From Rhizobium sp. AAP43 (GTDB lineage: Bacteria; Pseudomonadota; Alphaproteobacteria; Rhizobiales; Rhizobiaceae), in the NCBI RefSeq assembly GCF_001296045.1, contig NZ_LJHS01000018.1:140671-204670 (forward strand): 64,000 nt of DNA, written 5' to 3'. Shown piece after piece: positions 36,989-46,505 of the stretch. The translations under genes were made by a program, and so were the position numbers. Under the pieces are notes generated by a model that worked only from the letters and a program-made list of their open reading frames with translations, ran no database searches and was not told where the DNA came from. Within the stretch, counting starts at the first letter, position 1. Each line of letters begins with the position of its first letter.

Positions 36989-38389
36989 ATGTTTCTTTCG
37001 GTTTTCGACGTGTTCAAGATCGGCGTCGGCCCCTCGAGCTCCCACACGATGGGACCGATGACGGCGGCCAACCGGTTTCTTGATCTCATTCTCTCCGACC
37101 AGTGGCCGCGCCCGGCTGGCGCGCAGGTTGCCGCGTTGAAGGCAAGCCTGCATGGTTCACTCGCCTATACCGGGATTGGCCATGGCACAGGCAATGCCGT
37201 CATCATCGGCCTGATGGGCGAGGCGCCCGACACCATCGACCCCGACCGCATGGAAGGCATCATTGCAGACGTCGAGCGGACGGGTCGCGTCACGCCGCCC
37301 GGTCATCCGGCCTATCTTTTCCAGCCGAAGGACGATCTGGTCTACGACAAGAAAACCCCGCTTTCCGGCCATGCCAACGGCATGCGGCTCTCGGCTCTGG
37401 ACAAGGATGGCCGCGTCCTGCTCACCCAGATCTACTATTCGATCGGCGGCGGTTTCGTCGTCACCGATACAGAGCTCCTTGCCATGCAGAAGCAGAAGAA
37501 GCAGGCGAGCACCCACAAGGTGCCTTACCCCTTCGCATCCGCAAAAGAGATGCTCGCAATGGCAGCGTCCTCGGGGCTGACCATCGCCCAGATGAAGCGG
37601 GCGAACGAGGAGGTCGTTCGATCCCGCGACGATCTCGATGCCGGCCTCGACCGCATCTGGGATGCGATGCTGAGCTGCATCGACCGGGGCCTGCGCCAGG
37701 AGGGACAGCTCCCCGGCGGCCTGAAGGTTCGTCGCCGCGCCAAGTCGATCTATGACCAGCTGCAGGAAGAATGGCGCTCCAACCGCCTCAATCCCGTGCT
37801 CGCCAACGACTGGCTTTCGGTCTATGCCATGGCGGTCAACGAGGAAAATGCGGCCGGTGGTCGCGTCGTCACGTCGCCGACCAACGGGGCTGCCGGTGTC
37901 GTACCCGCAACCGTCCGTTACTATCTGCATTTCCATCCGGATGCCGACCAGGAAGGCATTCGCGACTACCTGCTGACGGCCGCCGCCATCGGCGGCATCA
38001 TCAAGCACAATGCCTCGATTTCGGGTGCCGAAGTCGGCTGTCAGGGCGAGGTTGGCTCTGCTTCTGCGATGGCCGCTGCCGGACTTGCCGCCGTCATGGG
38101 GGGCACGCCGGAGCAGATCGAGAACGCCGCGGAAATCGCGCTCGAGCATCATCTCGGCATGACCTGCGATCCCGTCGCCGGTCTTGTGCAGGTTCCCTGC
38201 ATCGAGCGCAACGCGCTCGGCGCCGTCAAGGCCGTCACCGCCGCTTCGCTGGCGCTGAAGGGGGACGGCCAGCATTTCGTGCCGCTCGACGCCGCGATTG
38301 AAACCATGCGCCAGACCGGCAACGACATGAACGAGAAATACAAGGAAACCTCGCTCGGCGGCCTGGCCGTCAATGTTGTCGAATGTTGA
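36989..38389 (+). CDS. sdaA: L-serine ammonia-lyase, single-chain iron-sulfur type
   Basis: 466 residues from the ATG at 36989, chosen over the start at 36920 because GAGGAG lies just upstream and the protein then begins [20 protein letters not shown], the conserved N-terminus of the beta domain. The alpha domain carries [20 protein letters not shown] and the iron-sulfur cysteine region [19 protein letters not shown]. The enzyme converts L-serine to pyruvate and ammonia with a 4Fe-4S cluster. A solo copy of the MITE-like repeat follows it. Confidence 0.95.
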   Translation: MFLSVFDVFKIGVGPSSSHTMGPMTAANRFLDLILSDQWPRPAGAQVAALKASLHGSLAYTGIGHGTGNAVIIGLMGEAPDTIDPDRMEGIIADVERTGRVTPPGHPAYLFQPKDDLVYDKKTPLSGHANGMRLSALDKDGRVLLTQIYYSIGGGFVVTDTELLAMQKQKKQASTHKVPYPFASAKEMLAMAASSGLTIAQMKRANEEVVRSRDDLDAGLDRIWDAMLSCIDRGLRQEGQLPGGLKVRRRAKSIYDQLQEEWRSNRLNPVLANDWLSVYAMAVNEENAAGGRVVTSPTNGAAGVVPATVRYYLHFHPDADQEGIRDYLLTAAAIGGIIKHNASISGAEVGCQGEVGSASAMAAAGLAAVMGGTPEQIENAAEIALEHHLGMTCDPVAGLVQVPCIERNALGAVKAVTAASLALKGDGQHFVPLDAAIETMRQTGNDMNEKYKETSLGGLAVNVVEC

Positions 38390-38427
38390 TGCGGGCAGGG
38401 GAGTAGCCCTGTCCTGAAACGCCTCTG

Positions 38428-38463
38428 TAGTCATCCTCGGGCTTGTCCCGAGGATCTGCTCCG
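38428..38463. repeat. MITE-like palindromic repeat, copy 3 (one end only)
   Basis: AGTCATCCTCGGGCTTGTCC, followed by CGAGGATCTGCT, matches the left end of the elements at 19714 and 20991. The matching right end is absent, so this is a truncated copy. Its own short stem (CCTCGGG / CCCGAGG) may act as terminator for sdaA. Confidence 0.7.
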
Positions 38464-38624
38464 CGAGCTCCGCGGATTCGCGATAGTCAGGTTCATGCCG
38501 TCGAGCCGCTCCGGCCACATCAGAAAATGACCGCCAGGGCGCAATCCATGGAAACTGTTGAGCGCGAGCCGCCTGCGGCATTGCATCCCTTGACCCGGCC
38601 GCAGGACCAGCTATCTCGGTGGCC

Positions 38625-39062
38625 ATGGCTTTGCATCTTCTCAAACTCTGCGTCGGCGCGGATTCGATCGATGACTTGCGCGACTGGGTCGCCGAGCGTT
38701 CGCTGATCGCAGTTGCTGCCGGCATGGAGCCGCAATCCTCGCATGTCACACGCATGGTTCCCAAGCGTACGGAAGAGCTGCTCGATGGTGGTTCGCTCTA
38801 TTGGATCATCAAGGGGCAGCTCGCCGCCCGGCAGAAGCTGCTCGACATCAAGACTTTCACCGGTGGCGATGGGATCACCCGCTGTGAATTGATCCTTGGT
38901 CCCGAGGTGATTGAAGTTGCTCCGGCTCCGCGCCGACCCTTTCAGGGCTGGCGTTATCTCGACGCGGCGTCTGCCCCCCGCGACCTCTCCGCCTCCGGGG
39001 CCGATATCGAGGATATGCCGGATGACCTGAAGCGGGAATTGGCGGAACTCGGCCTGCTCTGA
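38625..39062 (+). CDS. DUF1489 family protein
   Basis: 145 residues from the ATG at 38625 (a GTG at 38619 is also in frame). The family start MALHLLKLCVGADSIDDLRD is visible, as are SSHVTRMVPKRTEELLDGGS and the C-terminal RPFQGWRYL. The family is restricted largely to Alphaproteobacteria and has no known function. Confidence 0.88.
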   Translation: MALHLLKLCVGADSIDDLRDWVAERSLIAVAAGMEPQSSHVTRMVPKRTEELLDGGSLYWIIKGQLAARQKLLDIKTFTGGDGITRCELILGPEVIEVAPAPRRPFQGWRYLDAASAPRDLSASGADIEDMPDDLKRELAELGLL

Positions 39063-39170
39063 AGGCCTCCAGAAAGGAGCGTGCGATTTTCGGCAGGTCG
39101 AACGCATGCTATCAGGGCATTGAGTGCGATCGAACCGAAACGCCGACAGCGTGGCCTGGAGCCCAAGAGC

Positions 39171-39788
39171 ATGAACACGACCCAAGGCCTCCCCGCAAAC
39201 ACCGGCCGCGCCGAGGAAACGCGTCGCTTGTTCAAGGGCGTGCGACGGATCGCTCTGGGTCTTCTTTCCCTGGCGCTCGCCTTCGGCGCCTATGTCGGTA
39301 TCCTGATCCTGTCGGGCAATTTTCATGAGGTTCTGCCCGGACGCTTCTATCGCTCTGCCCAGCTTTCCGGCGCGCGACTGGGCGAAGAGATCGATCGTTA
39401 CAACATCAGGACGGTTATCAATCTGAGAGGTGAGAACCGCGGCAAAAGCTGGTATGACGACGAGGTGGCAGCCACCGCGGCCCATGGCGTCACCCATGTC
39501 GATTTTCGCATGTCCGCAAGCCGCGACTTGACCCGTGAGCGCACGCAGGAACTCCTGACCATCCTTAAGACCGCCGAGCAACCCATCCTGGTGCATTGCA
39601 TGTCCGGCGCGGATCGCACCGGCCTGGCCTCCGTGATCTTCTTGCAACAGGTCGCGGGGATCGATGAGGAAGAGGCCGAGTGGCAGCTCTCCCCGCTCTA
39701 TGGCCACATCAATCTGCCCTTTCTCGCCGCCTATGCCATGGATGACAGCTGGGAGGCCCTGGAAAAGGTGCTCGGCCTCGATAGCTGA
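39171..39788 (+). CDS. Membrane-anchored tyrosine/dual-specificity phosphatase family protein
   Basis: 205 residues from the ATG at 39171. An N-terminal membrane segment (about residues 25-48) precedes a phosphatase domain with the catalytic loop HCMSGADRTG, matching HCx5R. An Asp/Arg-rich acid-loop candidate (VDFRMSASRDLT) lies upstream in the chain. YRSAQLSGARL near residue 60 is typical of the DSP/PTP-like proteins of rhizobia. The domain is expected on the periplasmic face or as a membrane-tethered enzyme; topology is not certain. The substrate is unknown. Confidence 0.85.
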   Translation: MNTTQGLPANTGRAEETRRLFKGVRRIALGLLSLALAFGAYVGILILSGNFHEVLPGRFYRSAQLSGARLGEEIDRYNIRTVINLRGENRGKSWYDDEVAATAAHGVTHVDFRMSASRDLTRERTQELLTILKTAEQPILVHCMSGADRTGLASVIFLQQVAGIDEEEAEWQLSPLYGHINLPFLAAYAMDDSWEALEKVLGLDS

Positions 39789-39965
39789 GGCTCTCCGTCC
39801 GACACGCCTGCAAACGTGCGTTTAACGAATATCACGCCAAATCTTTCGCAAATGAGGAGACCCCGCGCTCAGCGCATGGCTGCGTTGTGTCGGCATGCAG
39901 TTCTCATCAAGTCACCCGGCAGATATGGGGGGTATTATCCCACCCGTCTGCCACGAAGGCTTCCA

Positions 39966-40691
39966 ATGAAATCAATATTGCCGCTCCTCGCTCTCGCCCT
40001 CCTGATTCTGCCGCTGGAGGCCCAGGCGCAGACCGCGACCCCGATGCCCGCAAAAGTGGAGACGCGCTTGGACGAGGCCTGCGGCGTGCAGGCCCCCCAG
40101 TTCATCGAGGCCGTGTGTCAGGATAAGGGCGTTCCGAATCTTTTCGTGCTGAATCTTCCGGGCATCTGCGCGCAATATGGCAAGACGGACAAAATCCAGG
40201 CGGCGGTTGCGGCCTGCACCGGCAGCAATGTCTATGCCGATCTGTGGAAATACAAATTCGGCCAGACCAATGGTTTCCTGGAGCATTTCAAGTCCTACAT
40301 CGCCGCGATCCGCGAGCATGAAAGCGAAGGTGAAAACGGATCTGCGCTGACCGCGCCAGCGGAGGCCTTCCGCATGTCGGTCCTCGCCTGTGGTCTTGAT
40401 GCGAAATGCCATCGCGAGCTTTACGATGCGCTCGGACCGGGCATGAAGGCTGCCTTCGCCAGAACCCCCTATTTCTGCGATTACGGCACTGAAACCAGCT
40501 TCAACGACGCGGGGTACCGGGATCAGTTCTTCGATATCGCCCAGCCCGGCGGCATCGCGCAGCCCATGTGCCGTGCCTATTACTGCCAGAACCGCAGCTG
40601 CGACACGCCTGCCGCCGACGCCGGTCCGTTCATCCTGTCGGAAATCTTCGTGCGGCAGTACGACATGATCTACAAGGCAATCAAACCCTGA
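39966..40691 (+). CDS. Secreted cysteine-rich protein of unknown function
   Basis: 241 residues from the ATG at 39966, which gives a clean signal peptide (MKSILPLLALALLILPLEAQ, cleaved after AQA); the longer upstream frame has no such feature. The mature part contains ten cysteines (for example DEACG, AVCQD, GLDAKCH, MCRAYYC and RSCDTP), an even number that fits five disulfides in the periplasm. I recognise no domain. It is transcribed rightward after the phosphatase gene, 177 bases downstream. Confidence 0.75.
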   Translation: MKSILPLLALALLILPLEAQAQTATPMPAKVETRLDEACGVQAPQFIEAVCQDKGVPNLFVLNLPGICAQYGKTDKIQAAVAACTGSNVYADLWKYKFGQTNGFLEHFKSYIAAIREHESEGENGSALTAPAEAFRMSVLACGLDAKCHRELYDALGPGMKAAFARTPYFCDYGTETSFNDAGYRDQFFDIAQPGGIAQPMCRAYYCQNRSCDTPAADAGPFILSEIFVRQYDMIYKAIKP

Positions 40692-40851
40692 TCTCTGCGT
40701 TACCGCAGCGCCGCTGGCCCTGTTGCCGACGGAACCCTTGGTTTACAATAGTGCCGCCGCGTCCGCTACCGGACCGGCGGCGCGATGGTTTTAGAGCATC
40801 AGAAAAGTGACGGCGTGAGCGGCAAGACACTCTATGGCAACGCGAAGTTAT

Positions 40852-40968
40852 TTGCCGTCCGATCAGCGTGGTCTCATTGAGCTCCAGCGCATAGGGAAGG
40901 GCCAGAAGTGGCTGGCTCTTGCCTTTCAGATAGATCGGTTGAGCGTCCATCCGCGCCGGGGCGACCGG
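40852..40968 (-). pseudogene. Possible remnant of a polysaccharide deacetylase/PuuE-like gene
   Basis: On the minus strand, codons from 40968 to 40852 read without stops and include MDAQPIYLKG, then PLLALPYALELNETTLIGRQ. This resembles the internal WLR..PLL-LPY-xELND stretch of the polysaccharide deacetylase family that includes allantoinase PuuE. The resemblance ends abruptly on both sides, there is no start or ribosome binding site, and the downstream frame degrades. It lies 22 bases beyond the last gene of the hydantoinase operon, so it may be a decayed member of that cluster. The identification is from memory of the motif and is tentative. Confidence 0.35.
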
Positions 40969-40989
40969 CGCGTGCCATGGTCGTAACCG

Positions 40990-41598
40990 TCAGTCGCTGG
41001 TTTGCACCAACATGTCCGCGATGGTCGCCACGCGGCAGACGGCCTTTAAAGCTGCGATGGCCGTTTCGTGCACGTCTGCCGAAAAGGCAGCGCAGCCGTC
41101 CGACAAGACGGTCACGTCGAAATCGCGCACATGCGCATCCCGCACCGTGGAGGCGACACCGCCGTTGGTCACGATGCCGCAAACGATGAGTTTGCGAATG
41201 TCACATTTGCGCAGTATCCATTCCAGCCGGGTCATGTAGAAGGCGGAATAGGCGACTTTCTCGATGCTGATATCGGCCGGCGCCAGGCGATCGACGAGGC
41301 GGTGCCCCCAGGAGCCGGGAACGAAATCGCCTTTTGCCAGGAAGGGCCGGAGCGTCTTCAGATGCGGCGAGATCAGCGGCTCGCCGCCCTTCAGCGGCAC
41401 CAGCGTGAACTGGGTCGAGATGATCCAGCTGCCTGCAGCCCGCATCTGGTCTGCAAGCGGCGCCAGCCGCTCGGGCAGGGCCGCGATCTCCGCCGCGGTC
41501 TGACCCGCCCGCCCGTAAGCGCCGTTGGGATGGAGGAAGTCGTTCTGCAGGTCGACGATCAGAAGGCCGGTCTGTGCGGCGGATACGGTCTCGTGCAT
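40990..41598 (-). CDS. Isochorismatase-fold hydrolase lacking the nucleophilic cysteine
   Basis: 202 residues. The fold markers are LLIVDLQNDF (D16) and IEKVAYSAFY (K114). Where amidase members of this superfamily have the nucleophile in GxxTxxCV, this protein reads GIVTNGGV, so G147 replaces Cys. True isochorismatases such as EntB and PhzD also lack that Cys and hydrolyse vinyl ethers without a covalent intermediate, so this enzyme may do similar chemistry or have lost amidase activity. Its start shares one base with the hyuA stop; it is the last gene of the leftward operon. Confidence 0.85.
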   Translation of the reverse strand: MHETVSAAQTGLLIVDLQNDFLHPNGAYGRAGQTAAEIAALPERLAPLADQMRAAGSWIISTQFTLVPLKGGEPLISPHLKTLRPFLAKGDFVPGSWGHRLVDRLAPADISIEKVAYSAFYMTRLEWILRKCDIRKLIVCGIVTNGGVASTVRDAHVRDFDVTVLSDGCAAFSADVHETAIAALKAVCRVATIADMLVQTSD

Positions 41599-43670
41599 CA
41601 GCGCCTCTCGATGATCACGTTGCCAAAGTCATCGACCCGTGCCTTCAGGTCCGGATCGACGAGGACCGTGGCGTCAGGCTGTTCCAGAATAGCCGGCCCC
41701 TCGATCTCAGCCCCAACAGGCAGTTCGAGCCGCGCATAGATGGCTGTGTCGTGCCAGGCGCCATTGAACCAGACCGGACGGCTGCCTCGGGTAGCTTTTT
41801 CCACCGAGCATTCGGCATCGGGGGCGAGCGCCTTCAGGCTGAAATGCGGGCGACGGCCGATCGCGGCGGTCCGCAGGTTGACGATCTTGGCCTTCAAGCC
41901 CGGCAGCAGGCGGCTGAAGGAGGCACGGTAGGCGGCATCGAAGGCCTCCTGCACGATCTGTCGGGTCACGCCTGAGGTACCATTCGAAACCGTTACCGAC
42001 AGTGGCACCGAGACCGTATGGGTCTGCCCGACATAATGCATGTCGAGTTCGAACAGGATGTCGACGCGATCCATTTGCAGGCCGGCCTCTTCGACGACGC
42101 GGCCCGCGGCCTCGGCTTCCGCCACCATGCGGGCATCGAGCACGGCCTCATCCAGTTGGTCGACCGTCAGGTTTACCGTCTGTACCTGATCATGGCGGAT
42201 ATCGGCAATGACGCAGCCGAGCGCCGAGGTGACGCCCGGATACCGCGGCACGAGAGCGGCCTGCAGGCCGACATCCTTGATGAGCGCTCCGGCATGCAGC
42301 GCACCGCCGCCGCCGAAGGGAACGGCGACGAATTTTGCCGGATCGTGTCCGCGTTCGATGGAGACGAGACGGATGGCGCCAGCCATGCGGCCATCCGCCA
42401 CGCGAACGATCGCTTCCGCCGCTTCCATGACGCCGAGGCCACAGGGCCCCGCGACATGCTCAGAGATGGCAGTCTTGGCCGCCTCGACGTCGAGCCTCGA
42501 CAGCTTGCCACCGATCGGACGCTCTGCATTGATGCGGCCGAGTACGATATTGGCGTCCGTTAGGGTCGGGCGGGTGTTGCCCTGGCCGTAGGCGACGGGA
42601 CCAGGCCGCGAGCCCGCGCTTTCCGGCCCGACCTGCAGCAGGCCGCCGGCATCGACATGGGCGATCGATCCGCCGCCGGCGCCGATCGTGGTGATCTCGA
42701 TCATCGGCGTGCGCACGACGAGACCAAAATCGATCGTCGTTTGGGAGGCGAGCGAGGTCTGCCCATCGACAACTATCGATACGTCGAAGGAGGTGCCGCC
42801 GAGATCGCCGGTGATGATGTTGGGATAGCCTGCCGCCTTGGAGATCGCGGCGGCCGCAATCACACCAGCAGCGGGGCCGGACAGCGCTGTGCGGACCGGC
42901 AGCCGGCTTGCGGTTTCCGTCGACATGACGCCGCCATTCGACTGGACGATATGGAAGGGGCCGGAAAAGGCCTCACCTTTCAGCGCATCGCGCAGCTTGC
43001 CGAGATAGCCGCCGACAACAGGCTGGAGATAGGCGTTCAGCGCCGTGGTCGAGGTTCGCTCGAACTCGCGGATTTCCGGCAGGATCTGGGCGGACGAGGC
43101 AAGATTGCCGTTCGGCCAGACGGTGCGCGCCGCCTCCAGCGCCGCCAACTCGTTGTCAGGGTTGGCATAGGCATTGAGGAAGCAGATGGCGAGGGCTTCG
43201 GCGCCGGCGGCGAGCGCCTTCAAGGCGGCAGCGCGAACTTCGTCGGGATCGAGCGCCTCGCGCACGGTTCCATCCGCCAGCACGCGCTCGTTCACCTCGA
43301 AACGCATGTCGCGTTCGATGACGGGCGTGAAGTCGCCCCACAGGCCCCAGGTATTCAAGCGGTCGCGGCGGCGCATTTCCAGGACGTCGCGAAACCCCTT
43401 GGTGGTGATCAGCGCGGTCCGCGCGCCCTTGCGCTCCAGAAGCGCGTTGGTGCCGACGGTGGTGCCATGAACAATGGAGCCGAGATCGGCAATGGCGCCG
43501 AAGGATTTCAACCCCTCGATGAAGCCGACGGCCTCGTCGCCACGATTGGAGGATACCTTGGCGGTGCGGAATTTCCCGGTTGCTTCTTCGTAGTAGAAGA
43601 GATCGGTGAAGGTGCCGCCGACATCCACGCCGACGACCGCGCCCTTGAGGCTCTTGATATGGCTGTTCAT
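41598..43670 (-). CDS. hyuA: Hydantoinase/oxoprolinase subunit A
   Basis: 690 residues, normal for HyuA. The ATP-binding actin-like fold is shown by VGVDVGGTFTDLFYYE near the N-terminus, HGTTVGTNALLERKGARTAL, and GDLGGTSFDVSIVVDG in the central part. FVAVPFGGGGALHA is also typical. With HyuB it forms an ATP-dependent enzyme that opens cyclic amides such as hydantoins, N-methylhydantoin or oxoproline; relatives act on caprolactam or carboxylate ketones. Four-base overlap with hyuB upstream and one-base contact with the hydrolase downstream indicate tight coupling. The substrate is not readable. Confidence 0.93.
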   Translation of the reverse strand: MNSHIKSLKGAVVGVDVGGTFTDLFYYEEATGKFRTAKVSSNRGDEAVGFIEGLKSFGAIADLGSIVHGTTVGTNALLERKGARTALITTKGFRDVLEMRRRDRLNTWGLWGDFTPVIERDMRFEVNERVLADGTVREALDPDEVRAAALKALAAGAEALAICFLNAYANPDNELAALEAARTVWPNGNLASSAQILPEIREFERTSTTALNAYLQPVVGGYLGKLRDALKGEAFSGPFHIVQSNGGVMSTETASRLPVRTALSGPAAGVIAAAAISKAAGYPNIITGDLGGTSFDVSIVVDGQTSLASQTTIDFGLVVRTPMIEITTIGAGGGSIAHVDAGGLLQVGPESAGSRPGPVAYGQGNTRPTLTDANIVLGRINAERPIGGKLSRLDVEAAKTAISEHVAGPCGLGVMEAAEAIVRVADGRMAGAIRLVSIERGHDPAKFVAVPFGGGGALHAGALIKDVGLQAALVPRYPGVTSALGCVIADIRHDQVQTVNLTVDQLDEAVLDARMVAEAEAAGRVVEEAGLQMDRVDILFELDMHYVGQTHTVSVPLSVTVSNGTSGVTRQIVQEAFDAAYRASFSRLLPGLKAKIVNLRTAAIGRRPHFSLKALAPDAECSVEKATRGSRPVWFNGAWHDTAIYARLELPVGAEIEGPAILEQPDATVLVDPDLKARVDDFGNVIIERR

Positions 43671-45403
43671 GCGGCTTTTCCTTCACGCAGTCTGTTGGTC
43701 GCCTTGGCATCGACCTCACCGTCCTTGGTCACCTCAACGCCATAAAGCGTGCGGGCGTTCTCCCGGCTGACGAAGCCGAGGCGGACATCGCGTGCGACGC
43801 GTTCTGGCGGACGTGTCCACGGGTTGCCGTAACCACCGCCGCCGGGCGATTCAATGCGCACCTTCTGCCCCGCACGAACGCGCACGTCCGTGACCTTGGA
43901 GGCAAGCGGCGGCGTGCGCACGCCTTCGTCGCTCTCCCAGGTGAAGCGGTTGAGCCCGCCTTCCAGGCCGCCGGCGACGCCCGGCGGGGCATAGACACCG
44001 CGTTCGCCGAGCAGGAACACATCGGCGTCGGTCAGCGTCTCGACTTCGTAGACGGAGCCGACACCGCCGCGATGGTAACCGGCCCCGGCCGAGTCCGGTC
44101 GCAGCGCCCACTGGGTGAAGACGACGGGATAGGAGGCCTCCAGGATTTCGGCTGGCGGAATGGTCGCCATGGAAATCGGGTTATTGGCGTGGTTGAGACC
44201 GTCGCTTTCCGGATTTCCGCCCAGTCCGCCGCCGAAGAAGGAGAACATCACATAGCGGGAGCCATCGCCGCGATAACCCGCGATCGACAGCGCATTGATC
44301 GTGCCGAAGGGGGCGGCCGTTGCCCGGGCCGGATCGGCCTTGGCGAGCGCTCCGAACACGACGCCGATGACACGCAGGATGGTTTCGGTGTAACCGCCGA
44401 CCGGCTTTGGCGGCTTCACGCCGAGCAGGGTGGTCTCGGGGATCACGAAGGTGATCGGGCGCAGGCATCCGGCATTGGCGGGCACCGCGGTGAAGACGTG
44501 CTTCAGCGCCACGTAGCAGCAGGCGGCGGCCGTCGAATAGGCGATGTTGAGCGGCCCGGCACAAGGCGCCGAGGAGCGGGAGAAATCCAGCACCATCTCG
44601 TCACCTTTGATGGTGAGGTCGAGCGCGATGGTTAGCCGCTCCGGCGTGATGCCGTCATTGTCGAGATAGTCCTCGAAGCTGTAGGTGCCATCCGGCAGCG
44701 CGCGGATGGCGTCGCGCATCATGGCATCGGCCCGGTCGGAGAAGACGTCGAACGCCTGGGCGACGGTGTTGTCGCCATAGGCATCGAGCAGCTCCGACAG
44801 CCTTCGTTCGCCGAGGTCGAGCGCGTTCAACTGGCCGTTCAGGTCGCCGTAGTTGGAGGTCGGCACGCGGGAGTTGGCCGCCAGGATGTCGAGGAGGTCG
44901 CGGTTCATCACGCCCCTCGACACCAGCTTGACCGGCGGGATGCGCACCCCTTCCTGGAAGCTTTCGGTCGCCTTGGCGTTAAACCCGCCCGGCACATTGC
45001 CGCCGATATCCAGCCAGTGGCCGACGGAGGCGATCCAGCAATAGAGGGTTCCACCGCGAAAAACCGGGCGCACCAGACGGAAATCGTTGAGATGGGTTCC
45101 ACCGGCATAGGGGTCGTTGAAGAGATAGGTATCGCCGGGGTTGAGATCACCGTCGACGGCCACCTTGTCGATCACGGCCTTGACGGCAAAGGCCATGGCG
45201 CCGACGAAGATCGGCAGACCACGCGTGCCCTGCACCAAGGTGGCGCCGGTCTCCGCGTGATAGAGGCCATGGCAGGCATCGCGTGCTTCGGCAATGATCG
45301 GATTGAAGGCCGAACGGTAGAGCGTCGCGTCCATCTCGTCGGCGATCTGCTCCAGACGACCGTTCAGAATGGCGAGCGTGACCGGATCAAGAGCACTTTT
45401 CAT
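43667..45403 (-). CDS. hyuB: Hydantoinase/oxoprolinase subunit B
   Basis: 578 residues. The family features are the N-terminal DPVTLAILNGRLEQIADEMD, the metal-site region GDTYLFNDPYAGGTHLNDFR, and the C-terminal GGGGYGNPWTRPPERVARDV. HyuB is the partner of HyuA in ATP-dependent opening of cyclic amides or imides. It overlaps the lyase gene upstream and hyuA downstream by four bases each, so lyase, HyuB and HyuA are probably made from one mRNA in balanced amounts. Confidence 0.93.
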   Translation of the reverse strand: MKSALDPVTLAILNGRLEQIADEMDATLYRSAFNPIIAEARDACHGLYHAETGATLVQGTRGLPIFVGAMAFAVKAVIDKVAVDGDLNPGDTYLFNDPYAGGTHLNDFRLVRPVFRGGTLYCWIASVGHWLDIGGNVPGGFNAKATESFQEGVRIPPVKLVSRGVMNRDLLDILAANSRVPTSNYGDLNGQLNALDLGERRLSELLDAYGDNTVAQAFDVFSDRADAMMRDAIRALPDGTYSFEDYLDNDGITPERLTIALDLTIKGDEMVLDFSRSSAPCAGPLNIAYSTAAACCYVALKHVFTAVPANAGCLRPITFVIPETTLLGVKPPKPVGGYTETILRVIGVVFGALAKADPARATAAPFGTINALSIAGYRGDGSRYVMFSFFGGGLGGNPESDGLNHANNPISMATIPPAEILEASYPVVFTQWALRPDSAGAGYHRGGVGSVYEVETLTDADVFLLGERGVYAPPGVAGGLEGGLNRFTWESDEGVRTPPLASKVTDVRVRAGQKVRIESPGGGGYGNPWTRPPERVARDVRLGFVSRENARTLYGVEVTKDGEVDAKATNRLREGKAA

Positions 45404-46317
45404 GCGGCGTCGTCCTTCGAATTGTCATCAGCGGATGAAGAGTGGTCAGCGGTATCGGACTGCTCATAGCGACGGCCGAGGTCGAGCATTTGCGGCGTGC
45501 CGATGAGATCGTTCAGCCTGTCGAAATCGAACATGCGGTTGGAGAAGGGCGTGTTGGTCCCATGCTCTTTCAGCGAGGCGTAGTAGTCCTGAGCGGTGCG
45601 CGCGAGTGCCCGCACGATGCCGCCTGGGAAGATCACGATGCTGTAGCCCATCTCGCCAAGTTCGGCGGCGGAGAACATCGGTGTATTGCCGCCCTCCACC
45701 ATGTTGGCCAGTAGCGGTCGGCGACCGGCAAGGGCGGAGCTTACTGCTGTCAACTGTTCGGCGGAACGGGGCGCCTCGACGAAGAGAATGTCCGCGCCGG
45801 CTTCGGCGTAAAGGGCTGCGCGGTCGATTGCCGCTTCCAGCCCCTCGATGGCGACGGCGTCGGTCCGGGCGATGATCAGCGTATCTTCGGAGGCGCGGGC
45901 ATCGACGGCCGCCTTGACCTTGCCGGCCATTTCCTGGGCCGAGACGATGCGCTTGTCCTGCAGGTGGCCGCAACGCTTCGGCAGAGTCTGGTCTTCCAGC
46001 TGGATGGCGCTGGCGCCGGCCCGTTCGAAGGCTTTCACGGTCCGCTGCACGTTGAGCGCATTGCCGTAGCCGTTGTCAGCATCGACGATCAGCGGTGTTT
46101 CCACCCGCTGGCGGACCAGGTTGATCACATCTGCAACCTCCGTCATGGAGACGAGACCGATGTCGGGTCGACCAAGCCGGGTATAGGCGATAGCGGCGCC
46201 GGAGAGATACAGCGCGGAGAAGCCGGCATCCGTGGCGATCGACGCGGTCAAGGCGTCGAAGACGCCGGGCGCGACGATCGTTCTGCCGTCGGCAATGTGG
46301 TTTTTGAGGCTTGTCAT
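45400..46317 (-). CDS. Isocitrate lyase/PEP mutase family carbon-carbon lyase
   Basis: 305 residues from the ATG at 46317 (AAGGAC upstream); a longer frame begins outside the conserved fold. The TIM barrel starts with IVAPGVFDALTASIATDAGF. Mg-binding acidic residues are in LIVDADNGYGN and AIQLEDQ. The catalytic loop LPKRCGHLQDKR holds the cysteine found in lyases (methylisocitrate lyase, 2,3-dimethylmalate lyase) rather than in PEP mutase. It likely splits a substituted malate into pyruvate or glyoxylate plus another acid. Its position with LeuCD paralogues suggests the hydratase makes its substrate. There is a 188-base gap to livF, then a four-base overlap with hyuB. Confidence 0.88.
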   Translation of the reverse strand: MTSLKNHIADGRTIVAPGVFDALTASIATDAGFSALYLSGAAIAYTRLGRPDIGLVSMTEVADVINLVRQRVETPLIVDADNGYGNALNVQRTVKAFERAGASAIQLEDQTLPKRCGHLQDKRIVSAQEMAGKVKAAVDARASEDTLIIARTDAVAIEGLEAAIDRAALYAEAGADILFVEAPRSAEQLTAVSSALAGRRPLLANMVEGGNTPMFSAAELGEMGYSIVIFPGGIVRALARTAQDYYASLKEHGTNTPFSNRMFDFDRLNDLIGTPQMLDLGRRYEQSDTADHSSSADDNSKDDAA

Positions 46318-46505
46318 GTCTTGTCCTTCATCGCGGGAGCGCCCGTTGAGCGGGTACGATCCGGCGTATTGGCCGCAGCCGCGGTGGCCGCGACGGCATT
46401 CGATGGGGCATCCGACACCCACTTGCTGACGCGCCAAGCGCTCGCCGAGCATTGAGGGGGATTGAGAGGTGAGAGAGGAGTTTGCGTCATCGCCGATCTT
46501 CCCCC

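Noticed and set aside
42657..43745. A 362-codon plus-strand frame inside hyuA
   Set aside because: Antisense to a gene with clear HyuA motifs; composition is biased and no domain is recognisable.
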